NCBI GenBank assembly: GCA_965115885.1
Contig: OZ220479.1
Span: 1,426,001-1,490,000 of the forward strand
Origin: BD2-11 sp965115885
GTDB lineage: Bacteria > Gemmatimonadota > Gemmatimonadetes > Longimicrobiales > Gaopeijiaceae
DNA: 64,000 nucleotides
Direction: 5' to 3'
Part shown: one piece after another, positions 17,020-25,923 of the stretch
Layout: each line of letters starts with the position of its first letter
Numbering within the stretch: the stretch's first letter is position 1
Position numbers and translations under genes: made by a program
Notes under the pieces: model-generated
Seen by the model: only the letters and a program-made list of their open reading frames with translations
What the model was told of the DNA's origin: nothing
Databases searched by the model: none

Positions 17020-19340
17020 CCGGCTCGAAGTCCGGAGCGCGTCCCCCGGTCCGCCGCGCGTCCCGGGCGCCGTCCCGGATCGAGGTCGCGTTGCCGCTTC
17101 CCCTCGACCGGACCTTCGCCTACGCCCTCGGTCCGGGGCAGACGCGCCCGCCGCCGGGCACCCGCGTGCTGGTCCCCTTCCGCGAGGCGAAACAGGTCGG
17201 ATGGGTATTGGGCCCGGGACGTCCCGGATCGGAGAAGCTGCGCCTGCGCCGCGTATCGAGAATCCTCGAGGAGAAGCCCGCGCTACCCTCCGGACTCCTG
17301 GAACTCGGGCGCTGGATGGCCGAGTACTACGTCGCTCCGCTGGGCATCGTTCTGCGCGCCATGCTCCCCCGGGCGCTCTCCGATGCGGGGCGGAGCGCGG
17401 AGCCGAAGGCGCGCACGCGCAAGGTCGTGCGCATCGCGCGCTGGCTGGAGGCGCTCGCCGAGCGGGACGACGTTTTCGCGCGCGCCCCGCGCCAACGGGA
17501 CGCCTACGAGGCGCTGGAACGGGCCGCGGGATCGATGTCCCTCGCCTCGCTCCTCGAGCAGGGCGTCGGCCGGAGCGTGGTCAAGGCGCTGGAGAAGAAG
17601 GAAATCGTGGAGGTCGGCGACCGGGAGGTCGTGCGCGACCCGTTCGCTGCGACCGCGGCGGAGCCGCCGCCCGACCTGACCCCCAATCCCGACCAAGCCG
17701 CCGCGATCGGGCGGCTCGTCGCCGGGCTGGACGCCTCCGCGCCGCGCCCATTCCTGCTCCACGGGGTCACCGCGTCCGGCAAGACCCTGGTCTACGTCGA
17801 ACTTCTGAAGCGGGTCGTGGAAGCACGCGGCCGGTCGGCGATCGTGCTGGTGCCGGAGATCGCGCTCACCCCCCAGACCGTCGCCCGGTTCCGCGCGCAC
17901 TTCGGCGACCGCGTCGCGGTGCTCCATTCCGGCCTCTCCGGCGGAGAGCGCTACGACGCGTGGCGACAGCTGCGCGCGGGGATCCGGCGCATCGCCATCG
18001 GCGCCCGTTCGGCCATCTTCGCGCCTCTCCCCGATGTGGGCGCCATCATCGTGGACGAGGAGCACGAAGCCACCTACAAGCAGTCCAAGGCTCCTCGCTA
18101 CCATGCCCGCGACATGGCCGTCGTGCGCGCGCGGCGAGAGGGCGCGCTGTGCCTGCTGGGCAGCGCGACTCCGTCGCTCGAGAGTTGGTCGAACCAAGCG
18201 GCGGGCAAGTACGAGTTGTTGCGCCTCCCCAACCGGGTCGCAGGGAGTCGGCTTCCGGACGTGCGCGTCGTGGACTTGCGCGAACCGTCCGCCGCCGTGG
18301 CCGTCCGCACCGACGGCGGTACCCCCGCGCGGCCCGAGTCCACCGGACGCACTGTGCTTTCGCCCAAGCTGGCGAGCTCTCTCCGCGCCCGCTTGGAGCG
18401 CGGCGAACAGTCGATTCTGCTGCTCAACCAGCGCGGGTACTCGAGCTTCTTCCAGTGCCGGGAATGCGGAGACGTGCCGCTGTGCACGGCCTGTTCCGTG
18501 TCGCTCACCTACCATCGGGCCACCAGACGGTTGCTCTGCCACCACTGTCGCTATCAGGAGCCGGTTCCGGACAGCTGCCGCCGCTGCGAAGCTCGTGCGT
18601 TCTCGCGGCGCGGCCTCGGCACCGAACAGGTGGAGCGCGTGGTCGCCGAGTCCTTCCCGGAGGCCCGCATCGCGCGCATGGACGTGGACACCACCGCCCG
18701 CAAGTGGGCGCACAGCGAGATCCTCGGGCGCGTGGAACGCGGCGAAGTCGACATCCTGCTCGGGACCCAGATGATCGCCAAGGGGCTCGACTACCCGCGC
18801 GTCACGCTGGTCGGCGTGGTGGACGCCGACATCGGCCTGCATCTACCGGATTTCCGCGCCAGCGAGCGGGTCTTCCAATTGCTCAGCCAAGTCGCGGGAC
18901 GGGCGGGACGGGGCGCCCGGGGAGGCGAGGTTCTGATCCAGACCCGAATGCCCGTCCACTACGCCATCCGGGCGGCGTGCGCGCATGCCTACGAGGCGTT
19001 CGCCGAGCGCGAGCTGGGCGAACGCGCGGGGCCCGGCTACCCCCCCCATGCGCGGTTGGTCAACGTGGTGCTCGACAGCCTCGACTCCGAGACCGCCGCG
19101 GTCGCGGCCGAAGAGGCGGTCGCCTGGGTGGAGGAACGGCTGCGCGGCGTGCCGGTCGAGTTGACCGGTCCGGCTCCCGCGCCCATCGAACGGTTGCAGG
19201 GCAAGTGGCGCTGGCACTTTCTTCTGCGCAGCCGCTCCGTGCGCGCCATGGGGACGCTCGCGCGCGCCTTCTCCAAGGAGTTCCAGCCGCCCTCCGACGC
19301 GCGGGTGTTGATCGACAGGGACCCGGTGGCGTTGCTGTAA
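17016..19340 (+). CDS. priA: Primosomal protein N' (replication restart helicase)
   Basis: About 774 residues. The 3'-DNA-binding domain begins IEVALPLPLDRTFAYALG. Then come a winged helix, Walker A GVTASGKTLVY, the DEEH box (VDEEHEATYKQ), two zinc sites of CxxC pairs (CRECGDVPLCTAC, CHHC, CRRC), and helicase motif VI (SQVAGRAGRGARGG). PriA reloads the replisome at stalled forks. The start is unclear, because no ATG or GTG lies in frame between the previous stop and the conserved first strand. A CTG at 17016 overlaps that stop (CTGA). A TTG at 17091 has GAGG 5 nt upstream but would cut into the first strand. I extend to 17016 on domain grounds. The rest of the gene is intact. Confidence 0.92.
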   Translation: MTGSKSGARPPVRRASRAPSRIEVALPLPLDRTFAYALGPGQTRPPPGTRVLVPFREAKQVGWVLGPGRPGSEKLRLRRVSRILEEKPALPSGLLELGRWMAEYYVAPLGIVLRAMLPRALSDAGRSAEPKARTRKVVRIARWLEALAERDDVFARAPRQRDAYEALERAAGSMSLASLLEQGVGRSVVKALEKKEIVEVGDREVVRDPFAATAAEPPPDLTPNPDQAAAIGRLVAGLDASAPRPFLLHGVTASGKTLVYVELLKRVVEARGRSAIVLVPEIALTPQTVARFRAHFGDRVAVLHSGLSGGERYDAWRQLRAGIRRIAIGARSAIFAPLPDVGAIIVDEEHEATYKQSKAPRYHARDMAVVRARREGALCLLGSATPSLESWSNQAAGKYELLRLPNRVAGSRLPDVRVVDLREPSAAVAVRTDGGTPARPESTGRTVLSPKLASSLRARLERGEQSILLLNQRGYSSFFQCRECGDVPLCTACSVSLTYHRATRRLLCHHCRYQEPVPDSCRRCEARAFSRRGLGTEQVERVVAESFPEARIARMDVDTTARKWAHSEILGRVERGEVDILLGTQMIAKGLDYPRVTLVGVVDADIGLHLPDFRASERVFQLLSQVAGRAGRGARGGEVLIQTRMPVHYAIRAACAHAYEAFAERELGERAGPGYPPHARLVNVVLDSLDSETAAVAAEEAVAWVEERLRGVPVELTGPAPAPIERLQGKWRWHFLLRSRSVRAMGTLARAFSKEFQPPSDARVLIDRDPVALL

Positions 19341-19923
19341 GTAGGGAGCGGGGAGCGCTTCCTGCGGCGGTTTGGGCGTGCGGGCCGAATGTCGTTCTGA
19401 GGAGCCATTGCCTTCGAACCTTTCTCCAGGTAGTGTTCTCCGATGCGAGGGAAGAGAATGAACGCAGGGCAAAGGATGCGCGCTAAGCGCTAGCTAGTTG
19501 CTAAGCTAAGCTAAGCTAGGTTAGGACATGAACGTCAGGTCAAGCATTTGTTCCGGATCCACGAGGTCGCGGGCCGATAGGACGAGGCCCACGCCACTAC
19601 GGTCGGAACCGGTGGGGGGGAGGGGAGTTGAAGAGCGCGTGACCGCTCGAAGCCCGGTGCTTGGCCCTAGTAGGTGGTCCCCCAATTTGGAGCCCTTCGG
19701 ATCGACCGCGAAATCCCGCTCCGAAGGGGTACAGGGGCGTCGCCGGCGCGGAAGCGTAGCGGAATCGCTTCTGGCTCCGAGACTGGTGGCGGTTGATCGG
19801 GGAAGCATCGTTAGGTCCCGGAGCCTGGAAGCGCAACGGGAGGGTTGGCGGAGGCACGCCTTGTCTTGCCGGGCACGCCTTGCCTTGCCGAAAGGAGCGG
19901 AAGTCCTTAAGCTCGCGGGGAGG
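19341..19923. other. Non-coding stretch at left edge of the accessory island
   Basis: No convincing gene. Short TA-rich direct repeats of gctaa/gctag occur around 19486-19519, unusual in this GC-rich context. The last ~45 bases (from about 19877) resemble the left flank of the second minisatellite at 25.5 kb. Confidence 0.6.
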
Positions 19924-20007
19924 CCAACCGCCAACCGCCAACCGCCAACCGCCAACCGCCAACCGCCAACCGCCAACCGCCAACCGCCAACCGCCAACCG
20001 CCAACCG
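19924..20007. repeat. Minisatellite, 12 perfect copies of the 7-bp unit ccaaccg
   Basis: Twelve head-to-tail copies without a mismatch, plus a partial thirteenth. The 7-bp length means any frame through it changes with copy number. The array ends about 210 bp before the first lipoprotein paralogue. Its left flank is homologous to that of the ccagcccg array at 25569. Confidence 0.95.
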
Positions 20008-20218
20008 CCAAGTTTGAGGGTTTTCGCACACTCTGCGAGCTCCTTTTTCGGAATCGGGTGACGCGCGCACCTTTTCAATGGTCATCGGTCCGAGCATCCG
20101 AGGCCGCCGTCGACCCAAGCGCTTTCGAGTGGACGACCGCCTCGAGGTGCGGTGGCGTTGCGACCGATCCCCCCGATTCCTTCACTCCTCCGTCAGAGAC
20201 ACACAAGGATCTTACACC

Positions 20219-23200
20219 ATGAGCCCCATGAACAGACTCAAGCTCTTGACCACGGCGACGCTGGCGTCGCTCGTCTTCGCGGCGTGCGACGAGGGTTCCC
20301 CGCCGCCGGTGGATCCGCCGGATCCGCCGACGCCGGTGGGCACGATCTCGGGCACGGTGACGATCGAGGGGACGGCGGTCGCGGGGGTGTCGGCGACGCT
20401 GTCGTCGGGCGCGAGCGCGACGACGGGGGCGGGCGGCGACTTTTCGTTCACGGGCGTCGAGGCGGGGACGTACACGGTGACGATCTCGGGCTACCCGGAG
20501 GACGCGACGTTCGCGCAGGCGACGCAGTCGGCGACGGTCGCGACGGACGGGGAGAACGTGCGATTGAGCTTCGCGGGCGAGTACGTGCGTTCGTCGGCGG
20601 TGGTGGGAGCGGTGGCGGCGTCGGACGCGACGATGAGCGGAGGGGACGGGCAGCCGGAGACGCTGTCGGGGGTGACGGCGACGCTGGGCGGAGAGCACGC
20701 GACGGGCGAGACGGTGCGGACGGGGATGGACGGCGGGTTCGCGTTCACGGGGCTTCGGGCGGGGACGTACACGGTGGAGATTTCGGGCTACCCGGAGGAC
20801 GTGACGTTCGAAGCGGAGCTGGTGGAGGTAGAGGTGGAGGCGGGCGAGGTCGGGAACGCGGACTTCACGGGCCACTACGTGCGCACGTCGGCGGTGGAGG
20901 GTCGTGTGGCGATCGAGGGCGAGGGGTTGGCGGGGGCGACGGTGACGCTGTCGGGGGGTCCGGCGGAGGAGAGCCGCAGGGCGACGACGGACGCGGACGG
21001 GGGGTACCGGTTCGAGGAACTGCGCGCGGGCGCGTACGAGGTGAGCATCGCGGGCGGGTACGAAGCGGAGGACTACGAGTTCGCGTCGACGTCGCGGGAC
21101 GTGAGCGTGGAGATGGGGGAGACGGCGACGGTGTCGTTCACGGGGGTGTTGTTGCGGACGTCGGGGATCAGCGGTCGGGTGAGCGTGGAGGGGACGGGAT
21201 TGAGCGGGGTCGAGGTCGTGCTGTCGGGGGCCGACGAGGAGCGAACGGAGACGACGGACGCGAGCGGACAGTACGCGTTCACGGGGTTGGCGGCGGGGGA
21301 CTACGCGGTGTCGATCGGAGTGGAGGGCGAGGCGTACGTGTTCGGGACGACGAGCGTGGACGTGACGGTGGCGGACGACGAGTCGAAGATCGTGAACTTC
21401 GAGGGGGAGCACGCGACGACGGCGAGCGTGTCGGGGATGGCGTACGTGGACGAGGGGACGAAGAACGACATGTTCGACGAGGGGGAGCATGCGCTGATGC
21501 GAGCGGGGATCCCGGTGGCGCTGGTGGGCCCGGGAGTGAACGAGCAGCGCTTGGGCGCGACGGACGAGGAGGGCGGGTTCTCGTTCGGTGGCCTGAAGGC
21601 GGGCTCGTACCAGCTGGTGGTGCTGATCGACGCGGAGGTTGCGGCGGTGCTGGCGGCGGAGGACGTGGCGTACGGCGGCCCGTCGGTCGGTTACGTGGTG
21701 GAGCTGGGGGTCGGGGAGGCGGCGACGCGGTCGTTGCCGTTCGACATAACGCACACGACGGTGGACTTCGAGGTGGCGCTGAAGAGCGGGGAGGCGACGG
21801 GGGACGCGTTGCCGGGCGCGAAGGTGAGCCTGTACGCGGACATGGGCGGGGAGAACATGTCGGGGAGCGGCGTGACGGACGACGAGGGCATGGCGTCGAT
21901 CCGTGTGGCGCGCGCGGGCACGACGGGCCACACGGTGTACGCGACGGTCGTTGCGGACGGCTACAGCGTGGACATGGAAGCGGGCAAGCAGGCGGTGAAG
22001 TGGGACCCGCAGAAGTGGAGGGTGTCGGCGAAGAACGTGGCCGACGTGGTGAACATGAAGGTGGACGTGTCGGTGAGCGGGAGGACAGTGAAGACGGAGT
22101 TGGGTGGGGGCATGGCGTTGGGCGGCTGGGCGATCGGCGTGACGTCGGGGGAGGAGACGGTGGAGGGCGCGCCGAAGAAGCTGGACGAGGAGGGCATGGC
22201 GAAGCTGGAGACGACGGCGGAGTCGGTGCCGACGACCTACGCGTTCATGCTGGCGAAGGACCAGGACGACGAGTTGGACGGTGGGGAGAAGTACGAGTCG
22301 GAGGCTGTGGAGTACACGCACACGGGTCTGAAGCTGGCGGGCGAGACGATGGAAGCGGGGACGCTCGAGGCGAGCTACGCGACGCAGACTTTGAAGGTGT
22401 ACGTGCACCACGAGCGGGATCAGGTGGAGGGATACACGGGGAACGTGCTGGGCGGGGACGAGCGGGCGAAGACGGGCTACGTGGACGTGTCGCTGCGCTA
22501 CGTGAGCGGGACGGGCCGGTCGCGCGCGTTCGCGAAGGAGGAGTGGGATTCGAAGCACATGAGCGAGAAGGACGGGGTGGTGACGTTCCTGCACGTGCCG
22601 ACGGACTACGACGTGGTGGTTCGCGCGAACGAGAGCGCGGCGGGTACGACGGCGGGGATCGTGCTGCTGGAACCGGACGAGCTCGAGGCGTACCGGGACG
22701 CGGAGGCGAACGGGCTCGTGGGCGGAGCGTTCGGGTCGGAGGGCGGATTCGGGCACACGGTTTCGCTGTGTCCGTTGCAGGCGACGCTTCCTCAGGACCA
22801 CGACGAATGCGCGTCGTTCGCGTACGTGACGACGCATTCGGTGAAGGGCGAGGTGTGGCGCAAGAGCGTGACGGCGGCGAGTTCGGGGGACGGGTTCTCG
22901 ACGGACACGATGAACCGGAAGAACTCTGGGGTGACGGTGGACCTGACGCCGGTCGAGGGGAAGAACCTGGCGGGCGAGGCGAAGACGTTCGCGGCGCTGG
23001 CGAAGGACGTGACGACGACGAAGACGGTGGACGAGACGTACCAGTTCGATTTCGGGAAGCTGGCGGCGGGGTCGTGGGGAGCGAAGGCGTCGGCGGGCTG
23101 GCGGGTGCGCAAGAAGGGTGGCATGGAGCTGGGCGCTGCGTTGAGCCCGCTGGGCGGGGCGGTGGAGCTGGAGGTGACGCCGTCGACGGGGACGGTGTAC

Positions 23201-24853
23201 GGGCGGGTGAAGGGGAGCGACGGGTTCCCGATCGACAGCGCGACGGTGACGGCGAACGGGAAGACGGCGATGACGGACCTGTACGGACGCTACGTGATCG
23301 CGGGGGTGTCCTCGGCGTCGCGGAGCGCGATGACGAACAAGTTCTTCGTGAAGGCGACGAAGGGCGCGACGACGACGGAGGACTCGGTGCGGGCGTTCAT
23401 GGCGAACGGACTGGAGATGGTGGACATCGCGTTCGGGGGCACGGGCGCGAAGGCGACGGTGAGCGGTAAGGTGACGGCGTCGGGGAGCGGCGTGGCGATC
23501 GCGGGCGCGGAGATCCAGGTGAGGTACGCCGACGACACGACGAAGTGGGTGGCGCCGGAGAACAAGGCGTCGAACGGGAAGCTGACGACGGGCGCGGACG
23601 GGAGCTACATGGCGGAGGTGAAGGGCCAGGACGCCGGCGGGACGGCGATGGTGCGCGTTACGAAGAAGGGCATGAGCTTCGCGCCGGAGTCGATCACGGT
23701 GCCGGCGCACACGGGCGCGGCTATCTCGGGGATCAACTTCACGGGCTTCGTGAACGCGACGATCACGGGCCGGGTGGTTGCTCCGCCGAATGTCGGCGGT
23801 GGTCCTCAGGATTCCGTTTGGGTCAAGGCGAGAAAGGCGGGCGACACGACCGTGGTCGTCGATTCGATGATGACCGGATCGACGGGAGTGTTCGCGCTGA
23901 GCGTACCGTTCGGCGACTACAACGTCGAAGCGACGAAGAAGAGATACGGATTCAATTATCCGAACGACAATCAGCGCGTCTCGATGGCTCCCGGACAGAA
24001 CGTCGATTACGGGAAGATCCAGTCCCACACGTGGATGTACCAGAATATGCGCGTGGACCGCGCGCCGGGGGTCTTGGACACCGCCGACGGGGTCGAGTAC
24101 CACAGGTACAACGGAAGGATCGTCGTCCGGTGGGCGAGCATTGCGCCGACTCCCGGCGCGAACCTCGGATTCCCGGAGGGGAACAAGGGAATCGCTGCCC
24201 GGGAGTTCCGGTTTTGGTGGCCCGAGGGAAGTTCGTGGCTGTGGATGGGAGGATTCCGTAACCCTCCCGGCAAGAGCGATCGGAACGAGGGCATCTCGAT
24301 GAACTACCTGCGGAACAACCCCACCAGACGCATTACGAGTGGGCCCCTTGCGGGCAATTACCCCGCCGACACTTTGCCCTACGACACGTTCACGGTGCGG
24401 CTCGTGCTCAGATCGACCGACAAGCAGAACGCGAGTGCAAGCAGCTACAACACCTTGGACAGCGTCGTCTACTACCTGAAGACGCCGGCGGTCGATCCCT
24501 CGGCGACCGCGATCAAGGCGAGGCGCAGCGCCGACGCCGACACGATCACGGTGGACTGGACGGCGACCACGCCTCCATTCGCAGAGCAGCGGGTTGCCGC
24601 GACCTTCCCGTCCGTCGCCGACTTGGGCGGGGTCAAGGCGACGTTGTACTACATCTCCGGAGTCACGTGGAGGACCAGGCGGGCGACGTGGATGATCGAC
24701 GCGAGCGACCTCCGGACCCCGCAGGGCAATGTCGTCAGGGTGACCAAGGAGGAGATGCTGGGGGTGATCGAAATCAGGGTCGACTCCAGACGGAACTCCT
24801 CCGATCCGTGGATGATCGGAACCAAGACTGTCACGCTCCCAGCCAATCCGTGA
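20219..24853 (+). CDS. Giant regulatory-like-repeat lipoprotein, paralogue 1
   Basis: 1,544 residues. The N-terminal signal ends LASLVFAAC (Cys23), so it should be a lipoprotein. A short Pro-rich linker (PPPVDPPDPPTP) leads into serial CarboxypepD_reg/SdrD-B-like Ig folds with the recurring pattern ISGTVTIEGTAVAGV...TYTVTISGY. About five lie in the first 500 residues and more around 1,060-1,250. Residues 1 to ~1,189 are nearly identical to the two paralogues downstream. The last 355 differ strongly, with a hypervariable core between KIQSHTW and TPAVDPSATAIKARR. The constant part uses almost only codons ending in G or C with heavy NNG bias (acg, gcg, gtg, ggg), and the tail does not. AAGGA lies 9 nt before the ATG. 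The likely role is a surface or periplasmic adhesin or structural protein, which is inference. The frame is intact. Confidence 0.85.
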   Translation: MSPMNRLKLLTTATLASLVFAACDEGSPPPVDPPDPPTPVGTISGTVTIEGTAVAGVSATLSSGASATTGAGGDFSFTGVEAGTYTVTISGYPEDATFAQATQSATVATDGENVRLSFAGEYVRSSAVVGAVAASDATMSGGDGQPETLSGVTATLGGEHATGETVRTGMDGGFAFTGLRAGTYTVEISGYPEDVTFEAELVEVEVEAGEVGNADFTGHYVRTSAVEGRVAIEGEGLAGATVTLSGGPAEESRRATTDADGGYRFEELRAGAYEVSIAGGYEAEDYEFASTSRDVSVEMGETATVSFTGVLLRTSGISGRVSVEGTGLSGVEVVLSGADEERTETTDASGQYAFTGLAAGDYAVSIGVEGEAYVFGTTSVDVTVADDESKIVNFEGEHATTASVSGMAYVDEGTKNDMFDEGEHALMRAGIPVALVGPGVNEQRLGATDEEGGFSFGGLKAGSYQLVVLIDAEVAAVLAAEDVAYGGPSVGYVVELGVGEAATRSLPFDITHTTVDFEVALKSGEATGDALPGAKVSLYADMGGENMSGSGVTDDEGMASIRVARAGTTGHTVYATVVADGYSVDMEAGKQAVKWDPQKWRVSAKNVADVVNMKVDVSVSGRTVKTELGGGMALGGWAIGVTSGEETVEGAPKKLDEEGMAKLETTAESVPTTYAFMLAKDQDDELDGGEKYESEAVEYTHTGLKLAGETMEAGTLEASYATQTLKVYVHHERDQVEGYTGNVLGGDERAKTGYVDVSLRYVSGTGRSRAFAKEEWDSKHMSEKDGVVTFLHVPTDYDVVVRANESAAGTTAGIVLLEPDELEAYRDAEANGLVGGAFGSEGGFGHTVSLCPLQATLPQDHDECASFAYVTTHSVKGEVWRKSVTAASSGDGFSTDTMNRKNSGVTVDLTPVEGKNLAGEAKTFAALAKDVTTTKTVDETYQFDFGKLAAGSWGAKASAGWRVRKKGGMELGAALSPLGGAVELEVTPSTGTVYGRVKGSDGFPIDSATVTANGKTAMTDLYGRYVIAGVSSASRSAMTNKFFVKATKGATTTEDSVRAFMANGLEMVDIAFGGTGAKATVSGKVTASGSGVAIAGAEIQVRYADDTTKWVAPENKASNGKLTTGADGSYMAEVKGQDAGGTAMVRVTKKGMSFAPESITVPAHTGAAISGINFTGFVNATITGRVVAPPNVGGGPQDSVWVKARKAGDTTVVVDSMMTGSTGVFALSVPFGDYNVEATKKRYGFNYPNDNQRVSMAPGQNVDYGKIQSHTWMYQNMRVDRAPGVLDTADGVEYHRYNGRIVVRWASIAPTPGANLGFPEGNKGIAAREFRFWWPEGSSWLWMGGFRNPPGKSDRNEGISMNYLRNNPTRRITSGPLAGNYPADTLPYDTFTVRLVLRSTDKQNASASSYNTLDSVVYYLKTPAVDPSATAIKARRSADADTITVDWTATTPPFAEQRVAATFPSVADLGGVKATLYYISGVTWRTRRATWMIDASDLRTPQGNVVRVTKEEMLGVIEIRVDSRRNSSDPWMIGTKTVTLPANP

Positions 24854-24935
24854 GTTCCGGGTATGAAATGAACGGTGGTGGCGGATCCCATCGACCGATA
24901 TCTGTTCGGTGCGGTAGGCGTAGCGCAGGCGGAAG
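24854..24935. other. Junction between paralogue 1 and the clpB fragment
   Basis: No gene and no hairpin like those that follow paralogues 2 and 3. The sequence passes directly into ClpB-like DNA, so the original downstream region of paralogue 1 seems to have been replaced. Confidence 0.5.
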
Positions 24936-25395
24936 GGACCTGCCTGCGCGAGGAGGTGGACGCCGACGACATCGCGGCGGTGGACGGGGGATCCCGGTGG
25001 CGAGCTTGGTGGAATCGGAGCGGGACAGGCTGGTCCGGCTCGAGGCGTTGTTGCACGGGCGGGTGATGATCGGACAGGACGAGGCGCTCGCGGCCGTCTC
25101 CAACGCGGTGCGGCGTTCCCGGGCGGGGTTGCAGGATCCCAACCGGCCCGTCGGCTCGTTCATCTTCCTGGGCCCGACCGGGGTGGGGGAAACCGAGACC
25201 CGTGCGCGCCTTGGCCGAGTTTCTCTTCGACGACGAACGGGCCATGGTGCGCCTCGACATGTCGGAATACATGGAGAAACATGCCGTGTCCCGCCTCTTG
25301 GGCGCGCCCCCCGGCTACGAGGAGGGCGGCCAGCTGACCGAAGCCGTGCGTCGGCGCCCCCACATCGAGAAGGCGCACCCCCTCCGGCGGCGACC
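24936..25395 (+). pseudogene. Decayed fragment of clpB (disaggregase)
   Basis: Pieces of the middle of ClpB can be read in two frames: REEVDADDIAAV, IPVASLVESERDRLVRLEALL, IGQDEALAAVSNAVRRSRAG, LQDPNRPVGSFIFLGPTGVG, ALAEFLFDDERAMVRLDMSE, and MEKHAVSRLLGAPPGY. Damage is extensive. There is a frameshift in a G-run before IPVAS. The second Walker A reads GPTGVGE, with the Lys lost, followed by another frameshift. The GYVGYEEGGQL segment is shortened to GYEEGGQL, and the sequence between RRRP and IEKAHP (Walker B) is deleted. Both ends of the gene are missing. It cannot encode a working ATPase and marks past rearrangement of this island. Confidence 0.85.
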
Positions 25396-25407
25396 TTCTC
25401 GGAGAAT

Positions 25408-25443
25408 CTCGGAAATCTGAGGGGAGGGCCTCAGATTTCCGAG
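25408..25443. other. Perfect 15-bp hairpin
   Basis: ctcggaaatctgagg (25408-25422) pairs perfectly with 25429-25443 around a 6-nt loop. A second short inverted repeat (cctcgg/ccgagg) follows at once. It could be a terminator, a REP-like unit or a transposon end. No T-run follows. Confidence 0.7.
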
Positions 25444-25568
25444 GTTTCCTCGGATTTCCGAGGCTTCGGGGCACGGGGATGGACCGGCCGGAGCCGCCGT
25501 CTGCGCGCGAAGGTGCGCGGGCGCGAGCCTTGCCGGAGGGCGCGCGAGTCCGTAGGCTCGCGGAGAGG

Positions 25569-25632
25569 CCAGCCCGCCAGCCCGCCAGCCCGCCAGCCCG
25601 CCAGCCCGCCAGCCCGCCAGCCCGCCAGCCCG
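25569..25632. repeat. Minisatellite, 8 perfect copies of the 8-bp unit ccagcccg
   Basis: Eight perfect tandem copies. The left flank (…ccttgccg…gtcc…aggctcgcgg…gaggcc) aligns without gaps to the flank of the ccaaccg array at 19924, although the repeat unit differs in sequence and length. Confidence 0.95.
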
Positions 25633-25923
25633 GTTCAGTAAAGGCGGGGCTCCGCGAGCGCTTTCGCGGGGTTTTTCTCGGCGGTCGCGAGGCTTCTTTC
25701 TCTTCCGGATCCGGAAGTTTCCGGCTACGCCTTCGTCTGCGAAGGCGGGCCGCAACCCGTCGTATCCGTGCGTCCGTTCGGCCGCGGATTCCTCGCGAGC
25801 CGCCGCACGCCGCGGCGACGGGGTTCCCGCCTCCATTGCGGTTCTCGATTGACCTCTGTCTCTTCGCGTACGCGCTCAAGCGTGTTAACGTGCGAATGCG
25901 CAACGCCTTCGTCTTAAGTCTTA

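Noticed and set aside
19924..20007. Possible CRISPR-like array
   Set aside because: Units of 7 bp (and 8 bp at 25569) are contiguous with no spacers and no cas genes nearby, so they are minisatellites.
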